A stretch of DNA of 64,000 bases from assembly GCF_001824475.1 (NCBI RefSeq), contig NZ_MHXN01000011.1, forward strand, positions 89,552 to 153,551. The letters are read 5' to 3'. The translations under genes and the position numbers were made by a program. This stretch comes from Phenylobacterium sp. RIFCSPHIGHO2_01_FULL_69_31. GTDB lineage: Bacteria; Pseudomonadota; Alphaproteobacteria; Caulobacterales; Caulobacteraceae. This document shows, in pieces, positions 24,908 to 36,156 of the stretch (positions are counted from its first letter, which is position 1; each line of letters starts with the position of its first letter). Under the pieces are notes generated by a model. That model had not been told where the DNA came from. It saw only the letters and a list, made by a program, of their open reading frames with translations, and did no database searches.

Positions 24908-24929
24908 TATATAACCAAATAGCTATATA
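24908..24929. promoter_or_regulatory. AT-rich palindrome ahead of the ArsR gene
   Basis: A 22-bp imperfect palindrome beginning and ending TATATA (TATATAACC ... AGCTATATA) ends 4 bp before the ArsR-family start codon. It stands out in 70% GC DNA. Autoregulatory operators of ArsR repressors usually sit here; the assignment is inferred from position and symmetry. Confidence 0.5.
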
Positions 24930-24933
24930 GCCC

Positions 24934-25272
24934 ATGAGTTATGAACAGCAGCTCGACGCCACGTTCGCGGCCCTGGCCGATCCGACCCGCCGGGCGATCC
25001 TGTCCCGGCTGGCGACGGGGGAGGCCTCCGTGCAGGAGCTGGCCGAACCCTTCGCCATGAGCCAGCCGGCGATCTCCAAGCACCTGAAGGTGCTGGAGCG
25101 GGCGGGCCTGATCCGCCGGGGTCGCGACGCCCAGCGCCGGCCGGCGCGGATCGAGGCGCGCGCCCTGCAGGAGGCGAACGGCTGGATCGAGCGCTATCGC
25201 GCGCTTTGGGAAGCCAACTACGCGCGCCTCGACGACCTGCTGGACGAGCTGAAGACCCAGAAGAAGGACTGA
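24934..25272 (+). CDS. ArsR-family winged-helix repressor
   Basis: A 112-residue regulator with the ArsR helix-turn-helix: FAALADPTRRAILSRLATGEASVQELAEPFAMSQPAISKHLKVLERAGLIRRGRD. No metal-binding cysteines are present. It starts just after the AT-rich palindrome and lies 3 bp from the SRPBCC gene. ArsR plus AHSA1-domain pairs are common in alphaproteobacteria and Actinobacteria, where the partner's expression is controlled by the repressor. Confidence 0.93.
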   Translation: MSYEQQLDATFAALADPTRRAILSRLATGEASVQELAEPFAMSQPAISKHLKVLERAGLIRRGRDAQRRPARIEARALQEANGWIERYRALWEANYARLDDLLDELKTQKKD

Positions 25273-25275
25273 CCG

Positions 25276-25758
25276 ATGCCCAAGCCTGTCGATGTCTCCA
25301 CCCCCTCGGACCGGGAGATCCGCGTCGCCCGCGTGTTCGACGCGCCGGCCCGGCTGGTCTGGGACTGCCACGTGAAGCCCGAGCTGATCCGGCGATGGAT
25401 GCTGGGACCGCCCGGCTGGTCGATGCCGGTCTGCGAGGTCGACCTGCGGGTCGGCGGCGCCTATCGCTACCGCTGGCGCAGCGACGAGGATGGGACGGAA
25501 TTCGGCTCGAGCGGCGTGCACCGCGAGATCGTCCCCTTCGAGAGGATCGTCACCAGCGAGCGGATGGAAGGCTTCGACGGCGAGGCCATCAACACGCTTG
25601 TCTTCGAGGAGACCGGCCGCCGCACGACGGCGATCATGACCATGCTGTTCGAGTCCAAGGCGGCGCGCGACGGCGCCCTCGCGACCGGCATGAGCGACGG
25701 CATGGCCATGGGCTACGACCGGATGGACGACATCTTGTCCGAACTGGCGGCGGCCTGA
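25276..25758 (+). CDS. SRPBCC (AHSA1/ligand-binding START-like) protein
   Basis: A 160-residue SRPBCC-fold protein with the AHSA1-type pattern REIRVARVFDAPARLVWDCHVKPELIRRWMLGP at its N-terminus and EVDLRVGGAYRYRW in the middle. The fold makes a hydrophobic ligand pocket; ligand unknown. It starts 3 bp after the ArsR gene and is surely co-transcribed. Downstream a TGGCGCGC/GCGCGCCA hairpin (25766-25792, no T-tract) separates it from the convergent SDR gene. Confidence 0.92.
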   Translation: MPKPVDVSTPSDREIRVARVFDAPARLVWDCHVKPELIRRWMLGPPGWSMPVCEVDLRVGGAYRYRWRSDEDGTEFGSSGVHREIVPFERIVTSERMEGFDGEAINTLVFEETGRRTTAIMTMLFESKAARDGALATGMSDGMAMGYDRMDDILSELAAA

Positions 25759-25801
25759 CCGACGTTGGCGCGCTCTCGCTGAGGGCGCGCCAGACCGGGG
25801 C

Positions 25802-26590
25802 TCAGCGGACGGTGAGACCGCCGTCGATAACCAGCTCCTGGCCCGTCACGTAGCGGCTCTCGTCCGAGCAGAGCCAGAGCACGCCGTTGGCGATGTCTTC
25901 CGGCCAGCCCTTCACCCCGAGGGGAACCGCCATGGCCGACATGGCGTCCAGGTCCGGCGGGGCGTTGGCGCCGGGGTTCACGGCTTCGCCGACCGTGGTC
26001 CAGATCGGCGTCTCGATCAGGCCCGGATGGACGGAGTTCACCCGGATGCCGTCCCGGGCGTTGGCGCATTCCATGGCCACGGCCTTGGTGAACAGGCGCA
26101 CGCCGCCCTTGGTGGCGCAGTAGCCGGCGAGGTTGGCCGAGCCCTTGAGGCCGGCGACCGAGGAGATGTTGACGATGCTGCCGCCCTGGCCCGAGGCGCG
26201 CATCAGGGGGATCGAGTGCTTCGTGCCCAGGAACACGCCGTCCAGGTTGATGGCGGTCTGCCGGCGCCAGTTGGCCAGGGTCATCTCCAGGATCGACCCG
26301 CCGATGCCGATGCCCGCATTGTTCACCAGGAAGTCGAGCCGGCCGTGCCGCGCCTTGATCCCATCGACGATCTCGGCCCAGCCGTCCTCGTCGGTGACGT
26401 CCTGGTGGCGGTACTCGGCCTTGCCGCCCGACTTCAGGATGCCGGCCACCACCTCTTCGCCCAGGGCGTCCTGGATGTCGGTGACGACGACGAACGCGCC
26501 TTCGGCCGCCAGCTTCTCGGCGCAGCCGCGGCCGATCCCGCTGGCCCCGCCCGTGACGAGCGCGACCTTGCCGCTCACTCGACCTGCCAT
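25802..26590 (-). CDS. Short-chain dehydrogenase/reductase
   Basis: A 262-residue NAD(P)-dependent oxidoreductase. It has the cofactor motif TGGASGIGRGCAEKLA, the NNAGIGIGG motif, the catalytic Ser in NISSV and the YxxxK pair in YCATKGG, and the C-terminal GQELVIDGG. An Asp after the second strand (VVTDIQD) favours NAD. Its leader AACGATAAGGGAGG is identical to the serine hydrolase leader at 52.6 kb, suggesting common control. Such SDRs are typical of ketone/alcohol catabolism. Confidence 0.93.
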   Translation of the reverse strand: MAGRVSGKVALVTGGASGIGRGCAEKLAAEGAFVVVTDIQDALGEEVVAGILKSGGKAEYRHQDVTDEDGWAEIVDGIKARHGRLDFLVNNAGIGIGGSILEMTLANWRRQTAINLDGVFLGTKHSIPLMRASGQGGSIVNISSVAGLKGSANLAGYCATKGGVRLFTKAVAMECANARDGIRVNSVHPGLIETPIWTTVGEAVNPGANAPPDLDAMSAMAVPLGVKGWPEDIANGVLWLCSDESRYVTGQELVIDGGLTVR

Positions 26591-26602
26591 CTGATCCCTC
26601 CC

Positions 26603-26615
26603 TTATCGTTGATAA
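26603..26615. promoter_or_regulatory. TTATC-GTT-GATAA palindrome upstream of the SDR gene
   Basis: A 13-bp palindrome lies 13 bp before the SDR start, adjoining the ribosome site. Read on the minus strand it continues as AACGATAAGGGAGG, shared with the serine hydrolase leader (52.6 kb); the left half is shared with the flavin monooxygenase upstream region. Candidate operator or conserved promoter element. Confidence 0.45.
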
Positions 26616-26737
26616 CCTTGAGTGGTAGCGCGCCGGCCGGCGCCCGCCTAGCCCCTTCGCCGCGCGCCCTATCCAGGCTATCCGCCCCTGGAAGGCAAGC
26701 GAGCGCGCGGGTCGGAGGACCGGCCGCTGGAGGGGTT

Positions 26738-27259
26738 ATGAAGATCGACATTCGACCCTGCGGTCCGCAGGACGCCGGGGCCCTGGCGCTGGTGGGCCAG
26801 GCGACGTTCCTGGAGACCTATGCGACCGTCCTGCCGGCGGCGGACATCCTGGCGCACTGCGGTGATGAGCACGGCGAGGGGCGCTATGCCGCCTGGCTGG
26901 CGCAACCGGAGACGCACAGATTCTGGGCGGCCGAGGTGGCGGGCCTGGGCGCGACCGTGGGCTACGTCATGCTCTGCCCGCCCGACCTGCCGGTCCCCAC
27001 CGGGCCGGGGGACCTGGAGATCAAGCGGATCTACCTCCTGTCACGGTTCCAGGGCGGCGGCGTGGGCGCACGGCTGATGACCACCGCCATCGACGCCGCC
27101 AGGGCGCTGGGCGCCCGGCGCCTACTGTTGGGCGTCTACGGCGAGAACGCGAGCGCAATCGCCTTCTACGCCCGCCAGGGGTTCACCGAGGCGGGCGTGC
27201 GGAAGTTCCAGGTGGGCGCCAACACCTATGACGATCTGGTGCTGGCGAGGGCGCTCTGA
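26738..27259 (+). CDS. GNAT-family N-acetyltransferase
   Basis: A 173-residue acetyltransferase. The acetyl-CoA segment is IKRIYLLSRFQGGGVGARLMTTAI (core QGGGVG), followed by ENASAIAFYARQGFTEAG, the usual last part of a Gcn5 fold. The first half resembles proteins annotated as spermidine/ribosomal acetyltransferases, but no substrate can be named. The ATG at 26738 follows GGAGGGGTT. Confidence 0.9.
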   Translation: MKIDIRPCGPQDAGALALVGQATFLETYATVLPAADILAHCGDEHGEGRYAAWLAQPETHRFWAAEVAGLGATVGYVMLCPPDLPVPTGPGDLEIKRIYLLSRFQGGGVGARLMTTAIDAARALGARRLLLGVYGENASAIAFYARQGFTEAGVRKFQVGANTYDDLVLARAL

Positions 27260-27263
27260 GCCC

Positions 27264-27437
27264 CTATTGCATCCACTTGGGTTCGGAGCTGCCGGTGGTC
27301 ATGATCCCGTAGATCAGGCCGATGGCGAGCAGGACGATCGCGGCGACCATGACGACCCCGATCAGGCCCTCGAACTTCTCGGCCAGATGTTTCGGCTTGT
27401 GATGACGGACTTCGCCGGTATGCGGCTCGGTATGCAT
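27264..27437 (-). CDS. Small single-span membrane protein
   Basis: A 57-residue protein: a charged His/Lys-rich N-terminus (MHTEPHTGEVRHHKPKHLAEK), then one hydrophobic helix (IGVVMVAAIVLLAIGLIYGIM) and a short tail. The ATG at 27437 has GAGGAAG at good spacing. I recognise no family. The layout recalls small subunits that associate with larger membrane complexes, but there is no partner gene nearby. Confidence 0.6.
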   Translation of the reverse strand: MHTEPHTGEVRHHKPKHLAEKFEGLIGVVMVAAIVLLAIGLIYGIMTTGSSEPKWMQ

Positions 27438-27756
27438 GAGACTTCCTCGCAATCCTGTTTGGTGGAGTTCTTGAGCTCCACGCCAGGCTGCGGCAGACGC
27501 CAGAGGCGTCCCCCGGAAGTTCGCCGGGCCCCGCCTGCGAGAAGCGGAGACCAAGTGGGCCGCCGGGGCGCGCCCTTGCCGCCTGTCTCAGTCAGGCGAT
27601 GAGGGGAGTCTGCGCCTCGAAACCGGAGCGGTCAATCCGCAAGCGTGGGTGGTGATTGGGCCACACCCTAGGATTGCGAGGCGCGTGCAATCGCCGGGCG
27701 GCCATGGACTTCCGCGCCGTCCGGCGGCACATCGCGCTGAACTTCCGGAGACGCAC
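27438..27756. other. Intergenic stretch without a recognised gene
   Basis: About 320 bp lie between two divergently transcribed small genes. It must hold their promoters. Both strands contain only broken or atypical frames. I see no strong hairpin with a T-tract, no tRNA and no clear repeat. Confidence 0.5.
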
Positions 27757-28035
27757 ATGGTCAGCCTCGACGACTATATCGATGACGACGGCGACGAGCC
27801 CGACACCGCAGCCGATTTCGCGGCGCTCAAGGGGTGCCTGAAGGCGCTGGCCGACGCCATCGCCAGCACCAACCTGGCGGTGATCAACGGCGCCCAGGGC
27901 GACGTGGGCGCGGCCACCCAGCGGGTGCAGGCCTCCATCGGCGCCCTCAAGCGCTTCCACGACGCCTTCAAGATCCTGGAAGCCGGGACCGAAGACGAGA
28001 GCGAGGCGCCGGCGGAAGAAGAGGACGACGCCTAG
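27757..28035 (+). CDS. Small acidic helical protein, unknown function
   Basis: A 92-residue protein with very acidic ends (DDYIDDDGDEPD and the C-terminal run of Glu/Asp) and a middle helical region (LKALADAIASTNLAVINGAQ, QRVQASIGALKRFHDAFKIL) that could form a coiled coil. The ATG follows CCGGAGACGCAC. No domain is recognised. It is convergent with carB, 9 bp apart. Confidence 0.65.
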   Translation: MVSLDDYIDDDGDEPDTAADFAALKGCLKALADAIASTNLAVINGAQGDVGAATQRVQASIGALKRFHDAFKILEAGTEDESEAPAEEEDDA

Positions 28036-28044
28036 GCGAGAAGC

Positions 28045-31335
<3,291 letters not shown>

Positions 31336-31582
31336 GGGTCTCGCGCGCAAGGGCCGCGCGTGCTTTCGCACCGCTGCCGACAAGTCAGAACTGCAGGTTA
31401 AGGCGCCCCTTTAGAGACCGATGCCGCTTGGCGCAAGCACGCACACGACCCGGGAGCCCATAGTTCCGGAGAGCGCGTTCGGTTCCCGGAAATTTCTCAA
31501 GCGAATCACGCAACTAACCGGCGGCTGAGGCTCTATCCTTACGGGCGTCGACGTTCGGCGTCCGAAGACATGCGGAGTGCCC

Positions 31583-31813
31583 ATGAGCCTGCTCGACAGA
31601 ATCCCGACCCTGAGCGACGACGAGGTCGTGAACCTGCTGGCGAACGCACGCAGGCTGAGCGAGCAGGGCGACGACAAGCAGAAGGCCGCCGCGGCCGAGC
31701 TGCTGGAACCTCTGCAGGCCGAGGCCCACCAGCGCAAGGAAGCCCGCCTCGAGCGCGCCAAGGAAAAGCGCGCCGCCACCCGCAAGGCCACGCTGAAGTC
31801 CGCCGCGGCCTAG
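31583..31813 (+). CDS. Small alpha-helical protein, unknown function
   Basis: A 76-residue highly charged protein, MSLLDRIPTLSDDEVVNLLANAR then a long Lys/Arg/Glu/Ala helix (EAHQRKEARLERAKEKRAAT). Looks like a DNA/RNA- or ribosome-associated small helical protein, but nothing specific is recognised. The ATG at 31583 follows CGGAG; a GTG two codons earlier is possible. Confidence 0.6.
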   Translation: MSLLDRIPTLSDDEVVNLLANARRLSEQGDDKQKAAAAELLEPLQAEAHQRKEARLERAKEKRAATRKATLKSAAA

Positions 31814-31846
31814 CTTCGCTGACGCGATGAAGGCAGGGTGGGGCGC

Positions 31847-32257
31847 ATGCGGTGCGCCCTGCCTCTCCTCGCCCTCCTGATATCGACGCCCGCCGCGGCG
31901 CAGACCCCGCCCAAGCCGGGCGCGCCGGCGGTTCTGGACGCCACCCTGTCGGGCCAGCCGATCCGCGCCCCGGCCGGCGATCTGCGCGTCACCGTCAGTC
32001 AGGCGGTCATTCCCGTCGGCGGACGCCTGGCGGCCCACAAACACCCCTATCCGCGCGTCGTGAACGTGCTGGCCGGGCGCCTCAAGATCACCAATCTCGA
32101 TACCGGGCAGACCCGTGACGCCGTCGCGGGCGACTGGATGGTGGATGCGGTCGACCAGTGGCACGAAGCGGTCGTGGTCGGGGACGAGCCCGTGCGCCTC
32201 TTGACCATCGACCAGGCGCCGCCCGGCGCGGCGGTGACGATCCCCAGGAACCCCTGA
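31847..32257 (+). CDS. Exported cupin-domain protein
   Basis: A 136-residue protein with a signal peptide (MRCALPLLALLISTPAAAQ) and one cupin barrel. The barrel signature is in GGRLAAHKHPYPRVVNVLAGRLKI and the second part in WMVDAVDQWHEAVVVGDEP, with metal-ligand candidates His in HKHPY and WHEAV. Function probably binding or isomerising a small molecule in the periplasm. It precedes the ECF sigma gene by about 90 bp but is probably its own unit. Confidence 0.82.
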   Translation: MRCALPLLALLISTPAAAQTPPKPGAPAVLDATLSGQPIRAPAGDLRVTVSQAVIPVGGRLAAHKHPYPRVVNVLAGRLKITNLDTGQTRDAVAGDWMVDAVDQWHEAVVVGDEPVRLLTIDQAPPGAAVTIPRNP

Positions 32258-32345
32258 TACGGGAACCCTTGCGTCTTGCGCGCGAGACAGGCAGCTTCGC
32301 CCTAATGCGTTCGCTGATCAAAGCGACACAACCTAAGGGACCGCC

Positions 32346-32903
32346 TTGGCCTCCGCCGCGACGACAACCGACATCCTATCGCCGCTGATGACCCGCATCG
32401 CCGCGGGCGAGCGCGAGGCCCTGCGACAATTGTACCAGGCCACCTCCGCGAAGCTTTTTGGGGTCTGCCTCCGTATCCTCTCCGACCGCGAGGAGAGTGA
32501 GGACGTTTTGCAGGACGTGTACGTCACCATATGGCGACGGGCCGACCGTTTCGACGGAGCCCGCGCGAGCGTGATGACCTGGGTGTCCACCATCGCGCGG
32601 AACCGGGCCATCGACCGGCTGCGGGCGCGGGGGCCGATGGCCTACGCCGAGCCCGTGGAGGAACTGGAAATCCCCGACGGCGCGGACAGCGCCGAGACGC
32701 TGCTGGCCGCCGCGGACGACCGCGACCGGCTGCACGGGTGCATGTCGGAACTGGACGACCGGACCCAGTCGGTGATCCGCACCGCATTTTTCGAAGGCGT
32801 CACTTACGAAGCCTTAGCCAAGCGCATGGATGCTCCACTGGGCACCGTTAAGAGTTGGATCCGTCGCGGACTGGCGAAGCTGAAGGGGTGCCTCCAGTCA
32901 TGA
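32346..32903 (+). CDS. ECF-family RNA polymerase sigma factor
   Basis: A 185-residue extracytoplasmic-function sigma factor. Region 2 is VCLRILSDREESEDVLQDVYVTIWRRADRFD with DRLRARG; region 4 is RTAFFEGVTYEALAKRMDAPLGTVKSWIRRGL. The TTG at 32346 follows AAGGGA; the next ATG (32388) would cut into region 2. The anti-sigma gene overlaps its stop by ATGA. GGGAACC at 32261-32267 could be an autoregulated -35 element. It fits the SigK/RpoE-like group with membrane anti-sigma partners. Confidence 0.92.
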   Translation: MASAATTTDILSPLMTRIAAGEREALRQLYQATSAKLFGVCLRILSDREESEDVLQDVYVTIWRRADRFDGARASVMTWVSTIARNRAIDRLRARGPMAYAEPVEELEIPDGADSAETLLAAADDRDRLHGCMSELDDRTQSVIRTAFFEGVTYEALAKRMDAPLGTVKSWIRRGLAKLKGCLQS

Positions 32904-33634
32904 GCGAAGCTCCCGACCTTTCCGAAGCCGAAGCCTTCGCCGCCGAACATGCCCTGGGCGTCCTGAACGCCCGCGAACGGGCCGAGGCCGAGGCCCGCAT
33001 GGCCCGCGAACCCGCCTTCGCCGCCGACGTCGAAGCCTGGCGCGCGCGCCTTGGCCCGATGATCGACAGCATCGAGCCGGTCCCGGCGCCGGCCGGCCTG
33101 TGGACCCGCATCGAGCGCATGCTGCCGGCCAACGACAACGGCGCGATCATGAACAAGCTGCGCTTCTGGCGGAACTCGGCGATGGGCGGCTTCGCCCTGG
33201 CCGCGGCCAGCCTCGCCGGCGTGATGGTCCAGGTGGCCCAGCCGCCGACGGTGGTGGAGCGCCAGGTTCCGGTGCAGCCCACCGGTCAGCTGCTGAACGC
33301 CAGCGTCGTCAGCCAGGAAGGCCGTGCGCAGCCGCTGTTCGTGGCCGCCTACGACCCCGACCGCAAGGCGCTGATCGTCACCTCGCTGCTGCCGGAAGGC
33401 TCCGACCGCGACAAGGTGCACGAGCTGTGGCTGATCGCCGGCCAGGACAATCCCAAGTCCCTGGGCCTGGTGGAGTCCGGCAAGGCCAAGGTGATCGCCC
33501 TGCCGACCGAGCTGATGGGCAAGATGTCCGAGGGTGCGGCCCTGGCCGTGTCGGAGGAACCGCCTGGCGGCTCGAAGAACCCGGCCGGCCCGAGCGGCCC
33601 GGTCATCGGCGTCGGCAAGCTGTCGAAGCTGTAG
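32900..33634 (+). CDS. Membrane anti-sigma factor (RskA-like)
   Basis: A 244-residue partner of the preceding ECF sigma factor. The N-terminal cytoplasmic part (EAFAAEHALGVLNARERAEAEARMAREPAFA) is the usual anti-sigma domain, followed by one transmembrane helix (NSAMGGFALAAASLAGVMVQVA) and a periplasmic RskA-like domain (VAAYDPDRKALIVTSLLPEG, HELWLIAGQDNPKSLG). The zinc HxxxCxxC motif is absent. The 4-bp overlap implies coupled translation. The inducing signal is unknown. Confidence 0.92.
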   Translation: MSEAPDLSEAEAFAAEHALGVLNARERAEAEARMAREPAFAADVEAWRARLGPMIDSIEPVPAPAGLWTRIERMLPANDNGAIMNKLRFWRNSAMGGFALAAASLAGVMVQVAQPPTVVERQVPVQPTGQLLNASVVSQEGRAQPLFVAAYDPDRKALIVTSLLPEGSDRDKVHELWLIAGQDNPKSLGLVESGKAKVIALPTELMGKMSEGAALAVSEEPPGGSKNPAGPSGPVIGVGKLSKL

Positions 33635-33692
33635 GAGCCGGCGCCGCCCCGCGCGGCGCCGCGTTCCGCGCACACGTCTCCTGGGGGTGGGT

Positions 33693-34160
33693 ATGAAGCC
33701 TGTGCTGCTGGCGGCTGTCGCCGCGCTGTTCCTGAGCGCGGGGGCGGCCCACGCGCGGCCGATCCCCGCCGCCGGACTGACGGTCGAAGACGTGCTGGCC
33801 TTCATGAAGAGCGCCGGCTTCGACGCCAAGATCGCCAAGACGGACCAGGGCTCTCCCTACGTCTCGACCTCGAAGGACGGGATCAACTTCGACCTCGACC
33901 TGTACGACTGTGACGCCGGCCGGTGCCGCGCGGTGCAGTTCGTCGCCAGCTTCGACCTGAAGGAGCCGCTGAGCGCGGCCAAGGTCAACGAATGGAACCT
34001 CAAGAAGCGCTACATCCGCGTCTACACGGACGAGGGCGGCGACCCGATCTTCGCCTACGACGCCAATCTGGCGCCGGGCGGCACCTACGAGGCGCTGCAG
34101 GACGACCTGGACGTTTTCGTCCAGTTCCTGCCCGAGATCCTCGAACACATCGGCTGGTAG
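33693..34160 (+). CDS. Exported YbjN-domain protein
   Basis: A 155-residue protein with a signal peptide (MKPVLLAAVAALFLSAGAAHA) and a YbjN-type domain (AAGLTVEDVLAFMKSAGFDA, RYIRVYTDEGGDPIFAYDANLAPGG, VFVQFLPEILEHI). YbjN-like domains occur in type III secretion chaperones and signal proteins; here it is exported. It starts about 60 bp after the anti-sigma gene and may be co-transcribed with the sigma operon, so it could be a target. Confidence 0.85.
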   Translation: MKPVLLAAVAALFLSAGAAHARPIPAAGLTVEDVLAFMKSAGFDAKIAKTDQGSPYVSTSKDGINFDLDLYDCDAGRCRAVQFVASFDLKEPLSAAKVNEWNLKKRYIRVYTDEGGDPIFAYDANLAPGGTYEALQDDLDVFVQFLPEILEHIGW

Positions 34161-34169
34161 GGCCGGCGC

Positions 34170-35336
34170 CTACTTCGCCTTGTCCATGAAGCCGGCGAAC
34201 CGCTCGAACAGGTAGAGGCTGTCCGTGGGGCCGGGCGAGGCTTCCGGGTGGTGCTGGATGGAGAAGACCGGCCGGTCCTTCAGCGCCACGCCGGCGTTGG
34301 TGCCGTCGAACAGCGAGACGTGGGTCTCGACCACCGGCTCGGGCAGGCTGTCGCGGTCGACCGTGAAGCCGTGGTTCATCGAGACGATCTCGACCTTGCC
34401 GGTGGTCAGGTCCTTCACCGGGTGGTTCGCGCCGTGGTGACCCTGGTCCATCTTCTTGGTCTTGGCGCCGAGAGCCAGGGACAGCATCTGGTGCCCCAGG
34501 CAGATCCCGAACACCGGCTTTCCGCTGTCGACCAGCTTGCGGATCTCCGGCACCGCGTACTCGCCCGTGGCCGCGGGGTCGCCGGGGCCGTTGGACAGCA
34601 GCACGCCGTCCGGATTGCGGGCCAGGATCTCCTCGGCCGTGGTCTTGGCCGGCACGACCGTCACATGGGCGCCCACAGAGGTCAGGGCGCGCAGGATGTT
34701 GCGCTTCACGCCGTAGTCGACGACCACCACCTCGTACTTCGCCTTGCCGGGCTTGGCGTAGCCGCCGTTCCAGTCCCAGAGGCCCTCATCGTAGGTGAAG
34801 GGCTGGAGGCAGGAGGCGTCCTTGGCCAGGTCCAGACCCTCCAGGCCCGACCAGGCCTTGGCCTTGGCGACCAGGGCGTCAATGTCGAACTTGCCGTCGG
34901 GATCGTGGGCGATCACGCCGTGGGGCATGCCGTGCTCGCGGATCACCCGGGTCAGCGCCCGGGTGTCGACGCCGGCCAGGCCGATGACGCCGCGGCGGCT
35001 CATCCAGGTTTCCAGGTCGCTGTCGGCCCGCCAGTTGGCCGGCTTGGTCGGCACGTCGCGGAAGATCGCGCCCCGGGCCGCCGTCTCGGCCGAGCCTGAC
35101 ATCTGCTCGATGTCCTCGACGTTCGTGCCGACGTTGCCGATGTGCGGGAAGGTGAAGGCCACGATCTGAGCCATGTAGGAGGGGTCGGTCAGGATCTCCT
35201 GGTAGCCGGTCATGGCGGTGTTGAAGCACACCTCGCCCACGGCCTCGCCCACCGCGCCGACGCCTATCCCCTGCAGGACGGTTCCGTCGGCCAGCACCAG
35301 GACTCCGGTGACGCCAGGCAGCAGGTCACGGCTCAT
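34170..35336 (-). CDS. carA: Carbamoyl-phosphate synthase small subunit (glutaminase)
   Basis: A 388-residue amidotransferase that supplies ammonia to CarB from glutamine. The N-terminal domain has [21 protein letters not shown]. The C-terminal class I glutaminase has the nucleophile Cys in [19 protein letters not shown] and the His-Glu pair in [13 protein letters not shown]. Start MSRDLL at 35336 was preferred to an upstream frame extension at 35396. carB lies 2.8 kb downstream with the sigma operon in between. Confidence 0.97.
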   Translation of the reverse strand: MSRDLLPGVTGVLVLADGTVLQGIGVGAVGEAVGEVCFNTAMTGYQEILTDPSYMAQIVAFTFPHIGNVGTNVEDIEQMSGSAETAARGAIFRDVPTKPANWRADSDLETWMSRRGVIGLAGVDTRALTRVIREHGMPHGVIAHDPDGKFDIDALVAKAKAWSGLEGLDLAKDASCLQPFTYDEGLWDWNGGYAKPGKAKYEVVVVDYGVKRNILRALTSVGAHVTVVPAKTTAEEILARNPDGVLLSNGPGDPAATGEYAVPEIRKLVDSGKPVFGICLGHQMLSLALGAKTKKMDQGHHGANHPVKDLTTGKVEIVSMNHGFTVDRDSLPEPVVETHVSLFDGTNAGVALKDRPVFSIQHHPEASPGPTDSLYLFERFAGFMDKAK

Positions 35337-35413
35337 GGTGGGGGCTCCTTGTGGGCAAACGGCGGCGTAGGTAGTGAGTCCCGGACTTGGGGTCAATGCG
35401 ACGCGAGGGACCT

Positions 35414-35848
35414 ATGGCCTATATCGATCCGGACCGCGAGGCCTGGGACTTCTTCAAGAGCCTCCCGCGCGACCAGCCGATCCAGATGCTGAACCTGGTG
35501 AAGCTGAAGCCGAAGGCGGAATACCCGGCGGGGCATCCCGATCATGGCAAGGATCTTTCCGGGCTGGACGCCTATCGCGCCTATGGCCGGACCACGGCGC
35601 ACATCTTCAAGCAGCTCGGCGGCCGGCAGGTCTGGGCGGGCAAGCCGCAGGTGATGGTCACCGGCCCGGGCGCGGAGGCCTGGGACATCGCCTTCATCGC
35701 CGAGTACCCGACGGCCGAGGCGTTCATCGCCATGGTCCGGGATCCGGAGTACCGAGACTTGGTCCAGCACCGGACGGCCGGCGTGGCCGACTCGCGCCTG
35801 CTGCGGCTGGAGCCCATCCGCGAGCCCGGGGAGGGGTTCGGCGAATAG
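35414..35848 (+). CDS. DUF1330 family protein
   Basis: A 144-residue protein with the DUF1330 ferredoxin-like (dimeric alpha/beta barrel) look: PIQMLNLVKLKPKAEYPAGH and an internal FIAEYPTAEAFIAMVRDPEYRDLVQHR. The ATG at 35414 has GAGGGAC just upstream. The family is of unknown function. No operon partner. Confidence 0.85.
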   Translation: MAYIDPDREAWDFFKSLPRDQPIQMLNLVKLKPKAEYPAGHPDHGKDLSGLDAYRAYGRTTAHIFKQLGGRQVWAGKPQVMVTGPGAEAWDIAFIAEYPTAEAFIAMVRDPEYRDLVQHRTAGVADSRLLRLEPIREPGEGFGE

Positions 35849-35910
35849 CTGGCGGAAAACGAGGGAAACTTGGCATTTACGCCAGGCCGGGCGCCCGTCA
35901 GGGTGACGCC

Positions 35911-36156
35911 ATGCTCGCCCTCCGACCGAACTGCGAATGCTGCGACCGCGACCTGGCCCCCGATAGCCCGGACGCCCGCATCTGCACCTTCGAGTGCACC
36001 TTCTGCGCCGACTGTGTGGAGACCCGCCTCGGCGGCGCTTGTCCGAACTGTGGCGGCAACTTCGCGCCCCGGCCGATCCGCCCGCCGGGCGCCCTGGCCC
36101 GCTTCCCCGCTTCCACCGAGCGGGTGACCAAGCCTCACGACGCCTGCGCGGCCTGA
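35911..36156 (+). CDS. DUF1272 cysteine-rich zinc-ribbon protein
   Basis: An 81-residue member of DUF1272. It has three pairs of Cys: CECCDRD, CTFECTFCADC and CPNCGG, consistent with two zinc sites. The characteristic start MLALRPNCECCDRDLAPDSP matches the family. Function unknown. The end overlaps the convergent PAS-HisKA-receiver gene by 22 bp. Confidence 0.9.
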   Translation: MLALRPNCECCDRDLAPDSPDARICTFECTFCADCVETRLGGACPNCGGNFAPRPIRPPGALARFPASTERVTKPHDACAA

